This document shows, piece by piece, positions 42,143 through 50,405 of a DNA stretch of 64,000 nt. Source of the stretch: Nocardioides albertanoniae (GTDB lineage: Bacteria; Actinomycetota; Actinomycetes; Propionibacteriales; Nocardioidaceae). A model generated the notes under the pieces. It did no database searches. It worked only from the letters and a program-made list of their open reading frames with translations, and had not been told where the DNA came from. Position 1 is the first letter of the stretch; each line of letters opens with the position of its first letter. The position numbers were made by a program, and so were the translations under genes. The stretch spans positions 354,501 through 418,500 of the forward strand of contig NZ_VFOV01000001.1 of NCBI RefSeq assembly GCF_006716315.1, written 5' to 3'.

Positions 42143-42848
42143 CCAGGCGCTTGCGCACGCTCGAGACGAGCAGGTCGGGATAGCCCAGCGGCTCCAGGTC
42201 GGGAAGGTCGCGCAGCGCCCACGGCCGCTGGGTCTGCCACGGCCAGAAGCCACGGATCGCGGCCGCGAGCTGCTTGCCGTAGGCCGACGGCATCTTCGTC
42301 ACGCCCAGCCGCTCCTTGAGCTCGGTCGCGGTGACCAGGCCGCCGGGCCCGGCGAGCCCGTTGGCCCCCAGGACCGTCCACACGATCCCTGCTGCCACCT
42401 GGGTCGGCCGTGCGGGCCGGTCGACGAGCAGCGGGTCGATCTCCCACAGCCGCAGCAGCGCGCGTCGTAGGGCGAACCCGACCTCCGCGACCGGGAAGTC
42501 GGCGGCGACCTCGTGCAGCAGCGCGGCCACAGCCGCGAGCTGCGTACGCCCCGCCTCGTCCGCCACCGGAGGCAGGTCGAGCCCGGCCCCGTCCAGCGGT
42601 GCGACGCTCAGCGTCGCGGTCGCCTCGTGCCCGCCGCACAGCGCGGCCAGCCAGTCGAGCGCGACCTCGTGGTCGGGGCGCGGCGGTGGGGTCGGCCGCG
42701 CGTCGGCCCGGGGTCGGGTCAGCTCGGCCTCCAACCGCTCCAGGATCGTGTTGGTGCGGGTGAGCAGCTGGGCACACTCCGAGCACACCAGATGCTCCGG
42801 CGGGGTGGCGACGCTCTCCAGGTAGTCGATGTATTCGGTGTCAGTCAT
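42084..42848 (-). CDS. Unrecognised protein with N-terminal CxxC and C-terminal helical domain
   Basis: A 254-residue protein with no clear family. The N-terminus has HLVCSECAQLLTRTNTILER (about residues 21-40), a CxxC that could bind zinc with the nearby His. The middle is helical and Ala/Leu-rich. The C-terminal part (VTATELKERLGVTKMPSAYG, about 174-193) reads like a helix-turn-helix or SAP-type segment. GAGGTC precedes the ATG by 7 nt. The 59-bp antisense overlap with the methyltransferase 3' end is long but both frames look real. The divergent neighbour is topA. Confidence 0.62.
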   Translation of the reverse strand: MTDTEYIDYLESVATPPEHLVCSECAQLLTRTNTILERLEAELTRPRADARPTPPPRPDHEVALDWLAALCGGHEATATLSVAPLDGAGLDLPPVADEAGRTQLAAVAALLHEVAADFPVAEVGFALRRALLRLWEIDPLLVDRPARPTQVAAGIVWTVLGANGLAGPGGLVTATELKERLGVTKMPSAYGKQLAAAIRGFWPWQTQRPWALRDLPDLEPLGYPDLLVSSVRKRLVRLRDQACLSRDQDGGSPR

Positions 42849-43195
42849 CAGCAAGACCTCTCGATGGGGATTGGTCTCGCCGTCCTCGCACCACACCTTA
42901 GGGACGTGCACCGACATTTCCGGTTGCGACCGTCGGCGGCCCGCACGGTTGTCCCGAGCGACACGAAGAGGCCACCTCCGCGACCTCTTCGTGAGACACC
43001 GATTTCACGCTCATGCTCCGGAGCGTGCTAGGTATTGTCCTCGCGGCGCCCAAGGCAACACGCCATGTTGCCGAGCGGCCGGTGCCGCATCATCCGCGGT
43101 GACTGGACCCCATGCCGGCTGGAGATACGCGCTAACGTGTCTCGCCAGGGCTTGTCAGAGGTGCCAGGCTCTGCTGCAGTGAGATAAGGACGTCA
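42849..43195. other. 347-bp divergent promoter region before topA
   Basis: No gene is seen. There are two hairpins. CACGAAGAGG/CCTCTTCGTG (42962-42971 and 42984-42993) has a 12-nt loop. CACGCTC/GAGCGTG (43006-43012 and 43021-43027) is directly followed by TAGGTATTGT, which could serve as a -10 region. These may control topA, whose expression often responds to supercoiling, but no promoter is certain. Confidence 0.45.
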
Positions 43196-45919
43196 GTGGC
43201 ACACAAGTTGGTGATCGTCGAGTCCCCGGCGAAGGCACAGAAGATCGGTGGCTACCTCGGATCGGGGTATGTCGTCGAAGCCTCCGTGGGGCATATCCGC
43301 GACCTTCCGCAGAGCGCGGCAGACACCCCCGCGAAGATCAAGGACAAGCCGTGGGGACGCTTCGGCGTCGATGTCGACAACGGCTTCACTCCTTACTACG
43401 TCGTTCCCAGCGACAAGAAGAAGCAGATCTCCAAGCTCAAGTCGCTCCTCAAGGACGCCGACGAGCTCTACCTCGCCACCGATGAGGACCGGGAGGGCGA
43501 GGCGATCGCCTGGCACCTCCTCGACGAGCTGAAGCCCAAGAAGGGCATCCCGGTCAAGCGGATGGTCTTCCACGAGATCACCAAGCCTGCGATCCTCGCC
43601 GCCGCCGAGAACCCCCGCGAGCTCGACATGGACCTCGTCGAGGCCCAGGAGTCGCGCCGCATCCTCGACCGGCTCTACGGCTACGAGATCTCGCCGGTGC
43701 TGTGGAAGAAGGTCATGCCGCGGCTGAGCGCGGGGCGCGTCCAGTCGGTTGCGACCAGGCTCGTCGTCGACCGTGAGCGCGAGCGGATCGCCTTCCGCAC
43801 CGCCTCCTACTGGGATCTCGCCGGCACCTTCGACGCCGGCTCCGACCACGACCCGCGGATGTTCCCGGCCAAGATCACCTCGATCGACGGCGACCGGGTG
43901 GCCCGCGGCTCCGACTTCGGCCCCGACGGTCTGCTGAAGAGTGACAAGGTCGTCCACCTCGACCGCCTCCGGGCAGAGGCGCTCGTCGCCGGTCTCGAGG
44001 AGCGGACCTACGAGGTCCGCAGCGTCGAGTCGAAGCCCTACAAGCGCAGCCCCTACGCCCCCTTCCGCACCACCACGATGCAGCAGGAGGCCAGCCGCAA
44101 GCTCGGGATGAGCGCGTCGACGACCATGTCGGTCGCGCAGCGTCTCTACGAGAACGGCTTCATCACCTACATGCGTACGGACTCGACGACGCTGAGCGGT
44201 GACGCCATCGGCGCCGCCCGTGCCCAGGTCCGCGAGCTCTACGGTGCCGAATACCTGCCCGACTCGCCCCGGACGTACGCCTCGAAGGTCAAGAACGCCC
44301 AGGAGGCTCACGAGGCGATCCGGCCGGCCGGTGACTCGTTCCGCACCCCTGCGCAGACCGGCCTGACCGGCGAGCAGTTCCGCCTCTACGAGCTCATCTG
44401 GATGCGCACCGTCGCCTCGCAGATGAAGGACGCCGTCGGCCGCTCGGTCGCGATCCGTCTGGGCGCCACCGCCACCACCGGTGAGGACGTCGTCTTCTCC
44501 GCGACCGGACGTGTGATCACCTTCCACGGCTTCCTGAAGGCGTACGTCGAGGGCACCGACTCCGCCGAGCAGACCTCCGACGACCAGCAGACCCGGCTCC
44601 CGGACCTGGCCGAGGGCGACACCGTCAACGCCGCCAGCCTCACCGCCGACGGCCACGAGACGAAGCCACCGGCGCGCTACACCGAGGCGACCCTGGTGCG
44701 TGAGCTGGAAGAGCGCGAGATCGGCCGCCCGTCGACCTACGCGAGCATCATCCAGACGATCATCAACCGCGGCTACGTCTTCAAGAAGGGCACCGCGCTG
44801 GTGCCGGCCTGGGTCGCGTTCTCCGTGGTCAGGCTGCTCGAGGAGCACTTCCCGCGGCAGATCGACTACCGGTTCACCGCGAGCATGGAGGAGATCCTCG
44901 ACGAGATCGCCAACGGCTCGAAGGACATGACCACCGAGCTCGGCGAGTTCTACTTCGGCTCCGAGCGGGTCAAGGGCCTCAAGCCGCTGGTCGACGGTCT
45001 CGGCGACATCGACGCCCGCGAGCTGGCGACCTTCCCGGTCGGCGAGGCCGACTCCGGCGTCCACCTGCGGGTGGGCCGCTACGGTCCCTACATCGAGGGT
45101 CCCGGCGACGACGGCACCCCGTTCGCGGTGCGTGCCAACGTGCCCGACGACCTGCCGCCCGACGAGCTCACCCTGGAGAAGTCGAAGGAGCTCTTCGCCA
45201 ACCCGGCCGGCGAGGAGATCAACCTCGGCGTCCACCCCGACACCGGTCTGACCATCGTCGCCAAGAGCGGCCGCTTCGGTCCGTACGTCACCGAGCAGCT
45301 TCCCGAGGACGCCAAGAAGGGCACCAAGCCGCGCACCGCCAGCCTCTTCAAGTCCATGTCGTTGCAGACGATCGCGCTCGACGACGCGGTCAAGCTGCTC
45401 ACCCTGCCCCGGGTCGTCGGCACCACCGCCGAGGGTGAGGACATCACCGCCCAGAACGGTCGCTACGGGCCCTACCTGAAGAAGGGCACCGACTCACGCA
45501 CGCTGAGCTCGGAGGACCAGCTGCTCACCATCACCCTCGAAGAGGCCGAGCAGATCTACTCCCAGCCGAAGCAGCGTGGCCGGGCCGCCGCGAAGCCGCC
45601 GCTCAAGGAGTTCGGCCCCGACCCGGTCTCCGGCCAGCCGATGGTGGTCAAGGACGGACGCTTCGGCGCCTACGTCACCGACGGTGAGTACAACGCCACC
45701 CTCCGCGCCGCCGACGACCTCGAGACCCTGACCGCCGAGCGCGCCGCCGAGCTGCTCGCCGACAAGCGCGCCAAGGGTCCGGCGAAGAAGTCGACCAAGC
45801 GCACGACGAAGAAGACAGCCAAGAAGTCGACCGCCAAGAAGACGACGACGAAGAAGACCGCGGCGAAGAAGTCGACCGCCAAGAAGACGACCAAGAAGGC
45901 TGCGGCGAAGAAGGCCTAG
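43196..45919 (+). CDS. topA: DNA topoisomerase I (type IA)
   Basis: A 907-residue topoisomerase that relaxes negative supercoils. Its Toprim domain at the N-terminus has VESPAKAQKI and YLATDEDREGEAIAWH. The active-site tyrosine is Y325 in GFITYMRTDSTTLS. The C-terminal region carries actinobacterial-type repeats (DPVSGQPMVVKDGRFGAYVT and relatives) instead of zinc fingers. It ends in about 50 residues of KKST/AKKT lysine-rich tail, which in this group aids DNA binding. The start is GTG with AAGGAC 6 nt upstream. It is an essential housekeeping gene and a good anchor for the region. Confidence 0.97.
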   Translation: MAHKLVIVESPAKAQKIGGYLGSGYVVEASVGHIRDLPQSAADTPAKIKDKPWGRFGVDVDNGFTPYYVVPSDKKKQISKLKSLLKDADELYLATDEDREGEAIAWHLLDELKPKKGIPVKRMVFHEITKPAILAAAENPRELDMDLVEAQESRRILDRLYGYEISPVLWKKVMPRLSAGRVQSVATRLVVDRERERIAFRTASYWDLAGTFDAGSDHDPRMFPAKITSIDGDRVARGSDFGPDGLLKSDKVVHLDRLRAEALVAGLEERTYEVRSVESKPYKRSPYAPFRTTTMQQEASRKLGMSASTTMSVAQRLYENGFITYMRTDSTTLSGDAIGAARAQVRELYGAEYLPDSPRTYASKVKNAQEAHEAIRPAGDSFRTPAQTGLTGEQFRLYELIWMRTVASQMKDAVGRSVAIRLGATATTGEDVVFSATGRVITFHGFLKAYVEGTDSAEQTSDDQQTRLPDLAEGDTVNAASLTADGHETKPPARYTEATLVRELEEREIGRPSTYASIIQTIINRGYVFKKGTALVPAWVAFSVVRLLEEHFPRQIDYRFTASMEEILDEIANGSKDMTTELGEFYFGSERVKGLKPLVDGLGDIDARELATFPVGEADSGVHLRVGRYGPYIEGPGDDGTPFAVRANVPDDLPPDELTLEKSKELFANPAGEEINLGVHPDTGLTIVAKSGRFGPYVTEQLPEDAKKGTKPRTASLFKSMSLQTIALDDAVKLLTLPRVVGTTAEGEDITAQNGRYGPYLKKGTDSRTLSSEDQLLTITLEEAEQIYSQPKQRGRAAAKPPLKEFGPDPVSGQPMVVKDGRFGAYVTDGEYNATLRAADDLETLTAERAAELLADKRAKGPAKKSTKRTTKKTAKKSTAKKTTTKKTAAKKSTAKKTTKKAAAKKA

Positions 45920-45964
45920 CCCGTACGCCGCTGCGGCTGTTCCCGCAGCGCGACCGTCTCGTGA

Positions 45965-45990
45965 CAGAACCCCGCCATGGCGGGGTTCTG
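45965..45990. terminator. Bidirectional terminator between topA and spermidine synthase gene
   Basis: A perfect 26-nt palindrome with arms CAGAACCCCGCCA and TGGCGGGGTTCTG is followed by TCCGTCTC on the plus side. It lies 45 nt after the topA stop and 6 nt from the convergent stop. Confidence 0.88.
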
Positions 45991-45996
45991 TCCGTC

Positions 45997-47577
45997 TCAG
46001 TAGCCGACCCAGCCCTTGCTGGCGTAGTCGAGGATCGCCGGGTCGAGGAGCGTGGTGATCGAGGTGGGGCGCTCGGCGCGGTCGGGCGGGAACGTCCCGG
46101 CGGAGGCGAGCACGGCGTCGCTGGCGTAGCGCAGTCCGCCGGGAGCGTCGTCGGCGAGCCCGAGCCGGGGGGCCGTGCGGCCGCGCGAGGCGAGCACGTA
46201 GCCCCAGTTGCCGAACGACGGCACGTCGGCCTGGTAGGGGGTCGTCCGGTAGCCGGCTTCGGTCAGGGTGTGGCGCACCGACCAGAACGCGTCGGGCGCG
46301 AAGAACGGGCTGCCCGACTGCACGACCATCCGCCCGGCGGGAGCGAGCAGCCGCGCGATCATGGTGTAGTTCTCGACCGAGTAGAGCTTGGCCAGCGCGG
46401 TCGAGTCGGGGTCGGGGAAGTCGGCGATGACCACGTCGAACGGCGCGCCCGAGTAGTCGCGCACCCAGGAGAACGCGTCGTCGGCGACGTACGTCAGGCG
46501 GGGGTCCTCCAGCGATCCGTGCGTCTGCTTCTTCAACGGCTCGAAGGAGCGTGCCAGCGACACCACGGCCGGGTCGAGATCGACCAGCGTCACCGACGAG
46601 GCCGACTGGTAGCGCAGCACCTCCCGCGCGGCGAGCCCGTCGCCGCCGCCGAGGATCAGCACCCGCTGGTGCGGCCCGTTCATCGCCGGATGGACGAGCA
46701 TCTCGTGGTAGCGATATTCGTCGAGGGACGAATACTGCAGGTCGCCGTCGAGGAAGAGGCGTACGTCGTCGAACTCCGGTCCGAACGGGGCGCCCCGGGT
46801 CACCACGATCTCCTGGTAGTCCGAGCGCTCGGCGTGGATGATCGGGTCGCGGAAGAGCGCCTGCCGGGCGTTGAGCTCGAAGGAGTCGGCCATCACCGCG
46901 GTCGTGCCGAGCGCGATCGCGAGCACGCCACAGACCGCCGAGACGGCGAGGCGTCCGCGCCGCGACCCGGCCAGCGCGACGCCGACCGTCCAGGCGGCCA
47001 GCACGTTCAGGGCGGCCGTCGCCACGGTGCCGACCAGCAGCCCCAGCGTCGGCAGCAGCACGAAGGGGAACGCGAGGCCACCGACCAGCGCGCCCACGTA
47101 GTCGACCGCGTTGATGTCGGCGACCGCGAGCGAGGCCTGCTGACGCCGCAGCCGCTGCAGCAGCTCCATCAGCAGCGGGATCTCGGCGCCGACCAGGGCG
47201 CCGATCAGGAAGGTCACCAGCAGCATCATCGGCGTGTAGAGGTGCAGCCACGCGAACGAGGCGTACAGCGCCGGCACCGAGGCGCCACCGACCGCCGCCA
47301 GCGCGACCTCCACCCCGACGAACGCTCGCAACGGCCGCGCGGTGAGCGGCTTGGCGAGCACCGCGCCGATGCCCATCGCGAACATAGACACCGCGATCAC
47401 CAGCGAGGTCTGCGCGATGGAGTTGCCGAGCAGATAGCTGCCCAGCGTCACCAGGGCGAGCTCGTAGACAAGCCCGCACGCCGCGCAGACGAACACGGCG
47501 GCGAGCACGAGCAACCGCGCCGCTCGCCCCGCCGGCATCGAGTCCAGCGACGGCGACGACGACAGCGAGAGACTCAC
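45997..47577 (-). CDS. Membrane-linked polyamine aminopropyltransferase (spermidine synthase-like)
   Basis: A 526-residue fusion. Residues about 20-230 contain seven or so transmembrane helices. Residues about 235-500 are a spermidine-synthase-type domain with LILGGGDGLAAREVL (about 303-317), LVDLDPAVV and IADFPDPDST. The last holds the Asp expected to bind the amine. The substrate may be a polyamine or another amine with decarboxylated SAM as donor. The start is GTG, overlapping the DUF350 stop by 4 bp. It closes a five-gene operon with DUF350, DUF4247, DUF2617 and DUF4178 proteins, suggesting an envelope-linked role. Confidence 0.88.
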   Translation of the reverse strand: MSLSLSSSPSLDSMPAGRAARLLVLAAVFVCAACGLVYELALVTLGSYLLGNSIAQTSLVIAVSMFAMGIGAVLAKPLTARPLRAFVGVEVALAAVGGASVPALYASFAWLHLYTPMMLLVTFLIGALVGAEIPLLMELLQRLRRQQASLAVADINAVDYVGALVGGLAFPFVLLPTLGLLVGTVATAALNVLAAWTVGVALAGSRRGRLAVSAVCGVLAIALGTTAVMADSFELNARQALFRDPIIHAERSDYQEIVVTRGAPFGPEFDDVRLFLDGDLQYSSLDEYRYHEMLVHPAMNGPHQRVLILGGGDGLAAREVLRYQSASSVTLVDLDPAVVSLARSFEPLKKQTHGSLEDPRLTYVADDAFSWVRDYSGAPFDVVIADFPDPDSTALAKLYSVENYTMIARLLAPAGRMVVQSGSPFFAPDAFWSVRHTLTEAGYRTTPYQADVPSFGNWGYVLASRGRTAPRLGLADDAPGGLRYASDAVLASAGTFPPDRAERPTSITTLLDPAILDYASKGWVGY

Positions 47578-47996
47578 GTGATCGAGGCCGCCACGATCAC
47601 GCCCACGGCGAGCTGCACCGCGACCGTCACCCAGATCGCCGGGTCGTCCTTGTCGTCGGTCATCAGCTCACCGAGCCGCCCCGGGGTGATCAGGTCGAGC
47701 ACCACGAACGCGACCGCGAGCAGGATGATCCCGGCGATCCCGTACGCAGCGGTCGCGGCGAACCCGGCGAGCGTGTCCGTCTCCGCGGTGTAGATCGAGG
47801 TGGCCACGATGGTGGCGATCGCGATGACCGACGAGCCGAGCAGCAGCGCGGGGTCACGCCGATGCTCCACGAAGATCAGCTGCCCCAGCTTGCCCGGTGT
47901 GAGCAGGTCGATCACATAGAAGCCGAGCACCAGCAGGACCAGCCCGAGGGCGGCGAAGGCGACGGTGGACAGCAGTCCGCTCAACAGGTCGGTCAT
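47574..47996 (-). CDS. DUF350 membrane protein with internal duplication
   Basis: A 140-residue membrane protein with four helices in two similar halves. IDLLTPGKLGQLIF (about residues 28-41) parallels LDLITPGRLGELMT (about 101-114), each after one helix and followed by another. Start 47996 (MTDLLSG) has GGAGATG upstream. It lies between the DUF4247 gene (25 bp) and the spermidine synthase gene (4-bp overlap). DUF350 function is unknown; its constant partnership with a membrane aminopropyltransferase suggests they act together. Confidence 0.85.
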   Translation of the reverse strand: MTDLLSGLLSTVAFAALGLVLLVLGFYVIDLLTPGKLGQLIFVEHRRDPALLLGSSVIAIATIVATSIYTAETDTLAGFAATAAYGIAGIILLAVAFVVLDLITPGRLGELMTDDKDDPAIWVTVAVQLAVGVIVAASIT

Positions 47997-48021
47997 CGGT
48001 TCATCTCCAGGTCTGAGGTCG

Positions 48022-48504
48022 TCATTTGCCGAATCCGCTGCCACCGCCGCGGAAGGATCCGCCGCCGTCGCGTCCGCCGCTGTTGCGGCCGTAGTAGCTG
48101 CTCCAGCCCCACAGCCCGATCACGCCGACGTGGTGGTTGTAGCCGCGGTCGTACTCGTAGAGCGTGATCGTCGAGCCCGAGGGGTTACCCGGCTCGACCA
48201 CGACCAGCCAGTCGTCGTCGTAGCGCAGGTAGTGGCTCGACCCGTCCGCGCGGTTCTCGTCGGCGTCGGTGCCGCCGGCGATCTTGTCGGCGACCGGGGC
48301 CGGCGAGGCGCTGTCCTTGAAGACGATGCCGGAGTCGCTGTCGGGGTCGCTGCCGCGCACGTGGTCGAAGTGCTTGCGCAGATACTTCTCGGGGCTGCTG
48401 CCGCCTCCGTTGCCACCGCCGATCGCGCTGGCGATGACGATGACGATCACGACGCACACGGCGACCACCGCCCAGCCGATCAGCTTGCGGTTCGGGTCAG
48501 GCAC
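48022..48504 (-). CDS. DUF4247 membrane-anchored protein
   Basis: A 160-residue protein starting at GTG. One N-terminal helix (about residues 9-28) is followed by an outside domain with SPEKYLRKHFDHVRG (about 36-50) and YLRYDDDWLVVVEPG (about 92-106). A Gly/Ser/Arg-rich tail ends GGGSFRGGGSGFGK. The layout fits DUF4247. The glycine-rich tail is flexible. The start overlaps the end of the DUF2617 gene by 8 bp. The function is unknown. Confidence 0.78.
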   Translation of the reverse strand: MPDPNRKLIGWAVVAVCVVIVIVIASAIGGGNGGGSSPEKYLRKHFDHVRGSDPDSDSGIVFKDSASPAPVADKIAGGTDADENRADGSSHYLRYDDDWLVVVEPGNPSGSTITLYEYDRGYNHHVGVIGLWGWSSYYGRNSGGRDGGGSFRGGGSGFGK

Positions 48505-49009
48505 TGACGACCTCCTTGGGCCGGTAGCTGGTGGTGGTGGCGACGATCTCGCCGGTCTGTGGGTAGGTGTGCCAGGTGCGCCAGGTGAGCTCCGCGGGTT
48601 CGGCCCTGTCGAGGCTCAGCGCGGTCACCGCGTGCGGGTCACCCGGGAAGTGGGCGACCACCGCATCCGTACGCCCGCCCAGCCGCGTCACGAGCGCGGA
48701 GGCTCGCTCGGCGAGCTCGTCGGGCCCCACCTGGGAGACGTGCGACCGGAGCCGGTAGCCGTCGCCCGAGTGCGCCCCGGGAAGGGGAGCGGCCTCGGCG
48801 ATCCCGCACGCGACGGTCTCGTGCAGGAGCGGATGCTCTCCGTGGCGTACGACCACCTGGTGGCTGGCGCCCAGGACGCTCAACGTGACCGTGAGCCCGG
48901 TCCCGAGGTTCACCGTTCGAGAGGCCAGGGGAGTGCACCGCACCGGCGCGAGCGTCCAGCGCAGGGTGTCGCCGCGGACGTCCGCGAACGGGACGTCGAG
49001 GAGCGTCAC
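48497..49009 (-). CDS. DUF2617 family cytoplasmic protein
   Basis: A 170-residue soluble protein starting at GTG within the stop of the DUF4178 gene (GTGA overlap). Longer in-frame starts are shadows. The sequence is mostly beta-strand in character with LGASHQVVVRHGEHPLLHET (about residues 45-64). I assign DUF2617 from its position and general pattern. No catalytic motif is evident. It is the second gene of the five-gene operon. Confidence 0.72.
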   Translation of the reverse strand: MTLLDVPFADVRGDTLRWTLAPVRCTPLASRTVNLGTGLTVTLSVLGASHQVVVRHGEHPLLHETVACGIAEAAPLPGAHSGDGYRLRSHVSQVGPDELAERASALVTRLGGRTDAVVAHFPGDPHAVTALSLDRAEPAELTWRTWHTYPQTGEIVATTTSYRPKEVVSA

Positions 49010-49623
49010 TCGTCGTCCAGGGTGGCGGGCCGGTCGGTGGAGGGGTAGACGGTCAGCTCGAACGGTTGCAGCACCTCGCCGAGGGACGGCTCCCAGTTGC
49101 TGCCCCACTTCTCGAAGCCGAGCAGCTTGCCGTCGACCGCCTTGTAGTCGGCGTACTCCGCCGTGCCCGAAGGTGCGGTGCCGGTCGCGCCGGTAGCGGT
49201 GAAGGCGGCCGCGCCCTTCTCCTGGAGCCGGTAGGCGACCCCGCCGACGATGATGTCGCGGTCACCGACGGTGCCTTGCTCGATGTCGCCGAGAGGGATC
49301 GCGTGCCACAGCGAGACCTCGAAGCCCTCGTCGTCCTCGATCGAGAGCCACTTCTTGCCCTCGGCGTCGTCGAGCATGTGCTCGGTCCAGCGGTAGCCGT
49401 GCTCGTCGAAGTCGAGCCGTCCGCGGACGAACCAGTTGTGGCCGAGATATTCGACGACGTCGCCGTTGCGCAGCTGTCGCAGCTGGTCGGAGGCGTGCTT
49501 GTGCTGGTCACCGATGAAGTCGTCGGGCTCCTGCTGTGCTGCCGGCTGCTGCCTGCTCCTCCAGAGCAGATAGGCCGCGACCGCGAGCGCGGCCAGCAGC
49601 AGGACGATCAGGACGTAGATCAC
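49006..49623 (-). CDS. DUF4178 membrane-anchored protein, first gene of the operon
   Basis: A 205-residue protein with an N-terminal transmembrane helix (residues 2-22) and a domain with LRNGDVVEYLGHNWFVRGRL (about 51-70), the DUF4178 signature. KWLSIEDDEGFEVSLW and a later FEKWGSNWEPSLGEVLQPFE follow. It leads the operon DUF4178-DUF2617-DUF4247-DUF350-spermidine synthase, with overlaps that imply a single coupled transcript. The function is unknown; DUF4178 is found next to DUF350 and aminopropyltransferases in many bacteria. Confidence 0.82.
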   Translation of the reverse strand: MIYVLIVLLLAALAVAAYLLWRSRQQPAAQQEPDDFIGDQHKHASDQLRQLRNGDVVEYLGHNWFVRGRLDFDEHGYRWTEHMLDDAEGKKWLSIEDDEGFEVSLWHAIPLGDIEQGTVGDRDIIVGGVAYRLQEKGAAAFTATGATGTAPSGTAEYADYKAVDGKLLGFEKWGSNWEPSLGEVLQPFELTVYPSTDRPATLDDE

Positions 49624-49754
49624 CGGAGACTCCTTGGGTCAGCGTGAGGACGACCCGAACCTTAACCCGGCGGTGAAAGGTTGAGCAGCCCCAATCGCTG
49701 CGGTCGCGGGCGGCGTACGTCAGGGTTGTCGGTCCCACCCCGTAGGTTTGCCTC

Positions 49755-50405
49755 GTGAGGTTTCCGGGTGTCTATGCAGAGCGCGGTGTCTTCGTCTGTT
49801 TCGAGGGCGGCGAGGGGTCGGGCAAGTCGACCCAGTCGCGGCTGCTCCACGAGTCGCTGACCGCCCGTGGCCACGAGGTCCTGCTGACCTTCGAGCCGGG
49901 AGACACCGCCGTAGGCAAGGACGTACGCCGCATCGTGCTGTCCCCGGAGACCGGCGACCTCGACGACCGCACCGAGGCGCTCCTGTTCGCCGCCGACAAG
50001 GCCGAGCACATCGAGTCGATGGTGCGCCCGGCGCTCGATCGGGGCGAGGTGGTGATCACCGATCGCTACGTCGACTCGATGCTGGCCTACCAGGGTGCGG
50101 GCCGGGTGCTGGATGCCGATCAGCTCGAGGAGGTCGCTCGCTGGGCGACCGCCGACCTGCGGCCCCACCTGACGGTGCTGCTCGACCTGGACCCGACGGC
50201 CGGGTTCACGCGGTTCGAGGAGCGTGACCGGATGGAGCAGGAGTCCGGGGAGTTCCATCAGCGGGTGCGATCGGCGTTCGTGGCGCTGGCGGAGCGCAAC
50301 CCCGACCACTATCTGGTGCTCGACGCGCGAGCGCCGGTCGACGAGGTCCATGCCGCGGTCCTGGCGCGCCTCGAGACCCTGCTCACCCAGGCGGTGAGCG
50401 CATGA
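49755..50405 (+). CDS. tmk: Thymidylate kinase
   Basis: A 216-residue dTMP kinase that makes dTDP for DNA synthesis. The P-loop is FEGGEGSGKST (about residues 16-26), and the DRY region is ITDRYVDSMLAYQGAGR (about 99-115). The lid segment is RFEERDRMEQE. The start is GTG at 49755. Its stop overlaps holB by ATGA, as usual in actinobacteria. Confidence 0.95.
   Translation: MRFPGVYAERGVFVCFEGGEGSGKSTQSRLLHESLTARGHEVLLTFEPGDTAVGKDVRRIVLSPETGDLDDRTEALLFAADKAEHIESMVRPALDRGEVVITDRYVDSMLAYQGAGRVLDADQLEEVARWATADLRPHLTVLLDLDPTAGFTRFEERDRMEQESGEFHQRVRSAFVALAERNPDHYLVLDARAPVDEVHAAVLARLETLLTQAVSA

Noticed and set aside
43193..45235. 680-codon antisense frame across topA
   Set aside because: It is a mirror of the topA coding sequence, and topA itself is unmistakable.
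45780..45916. Short tandem repeats (AAGAAGTCGACC-like)
   Set aside because: They encode the KKST/AKKT lysine-rich tail of topoisomerase I, a normal coding feature of the family rather than a noncoding repeat.
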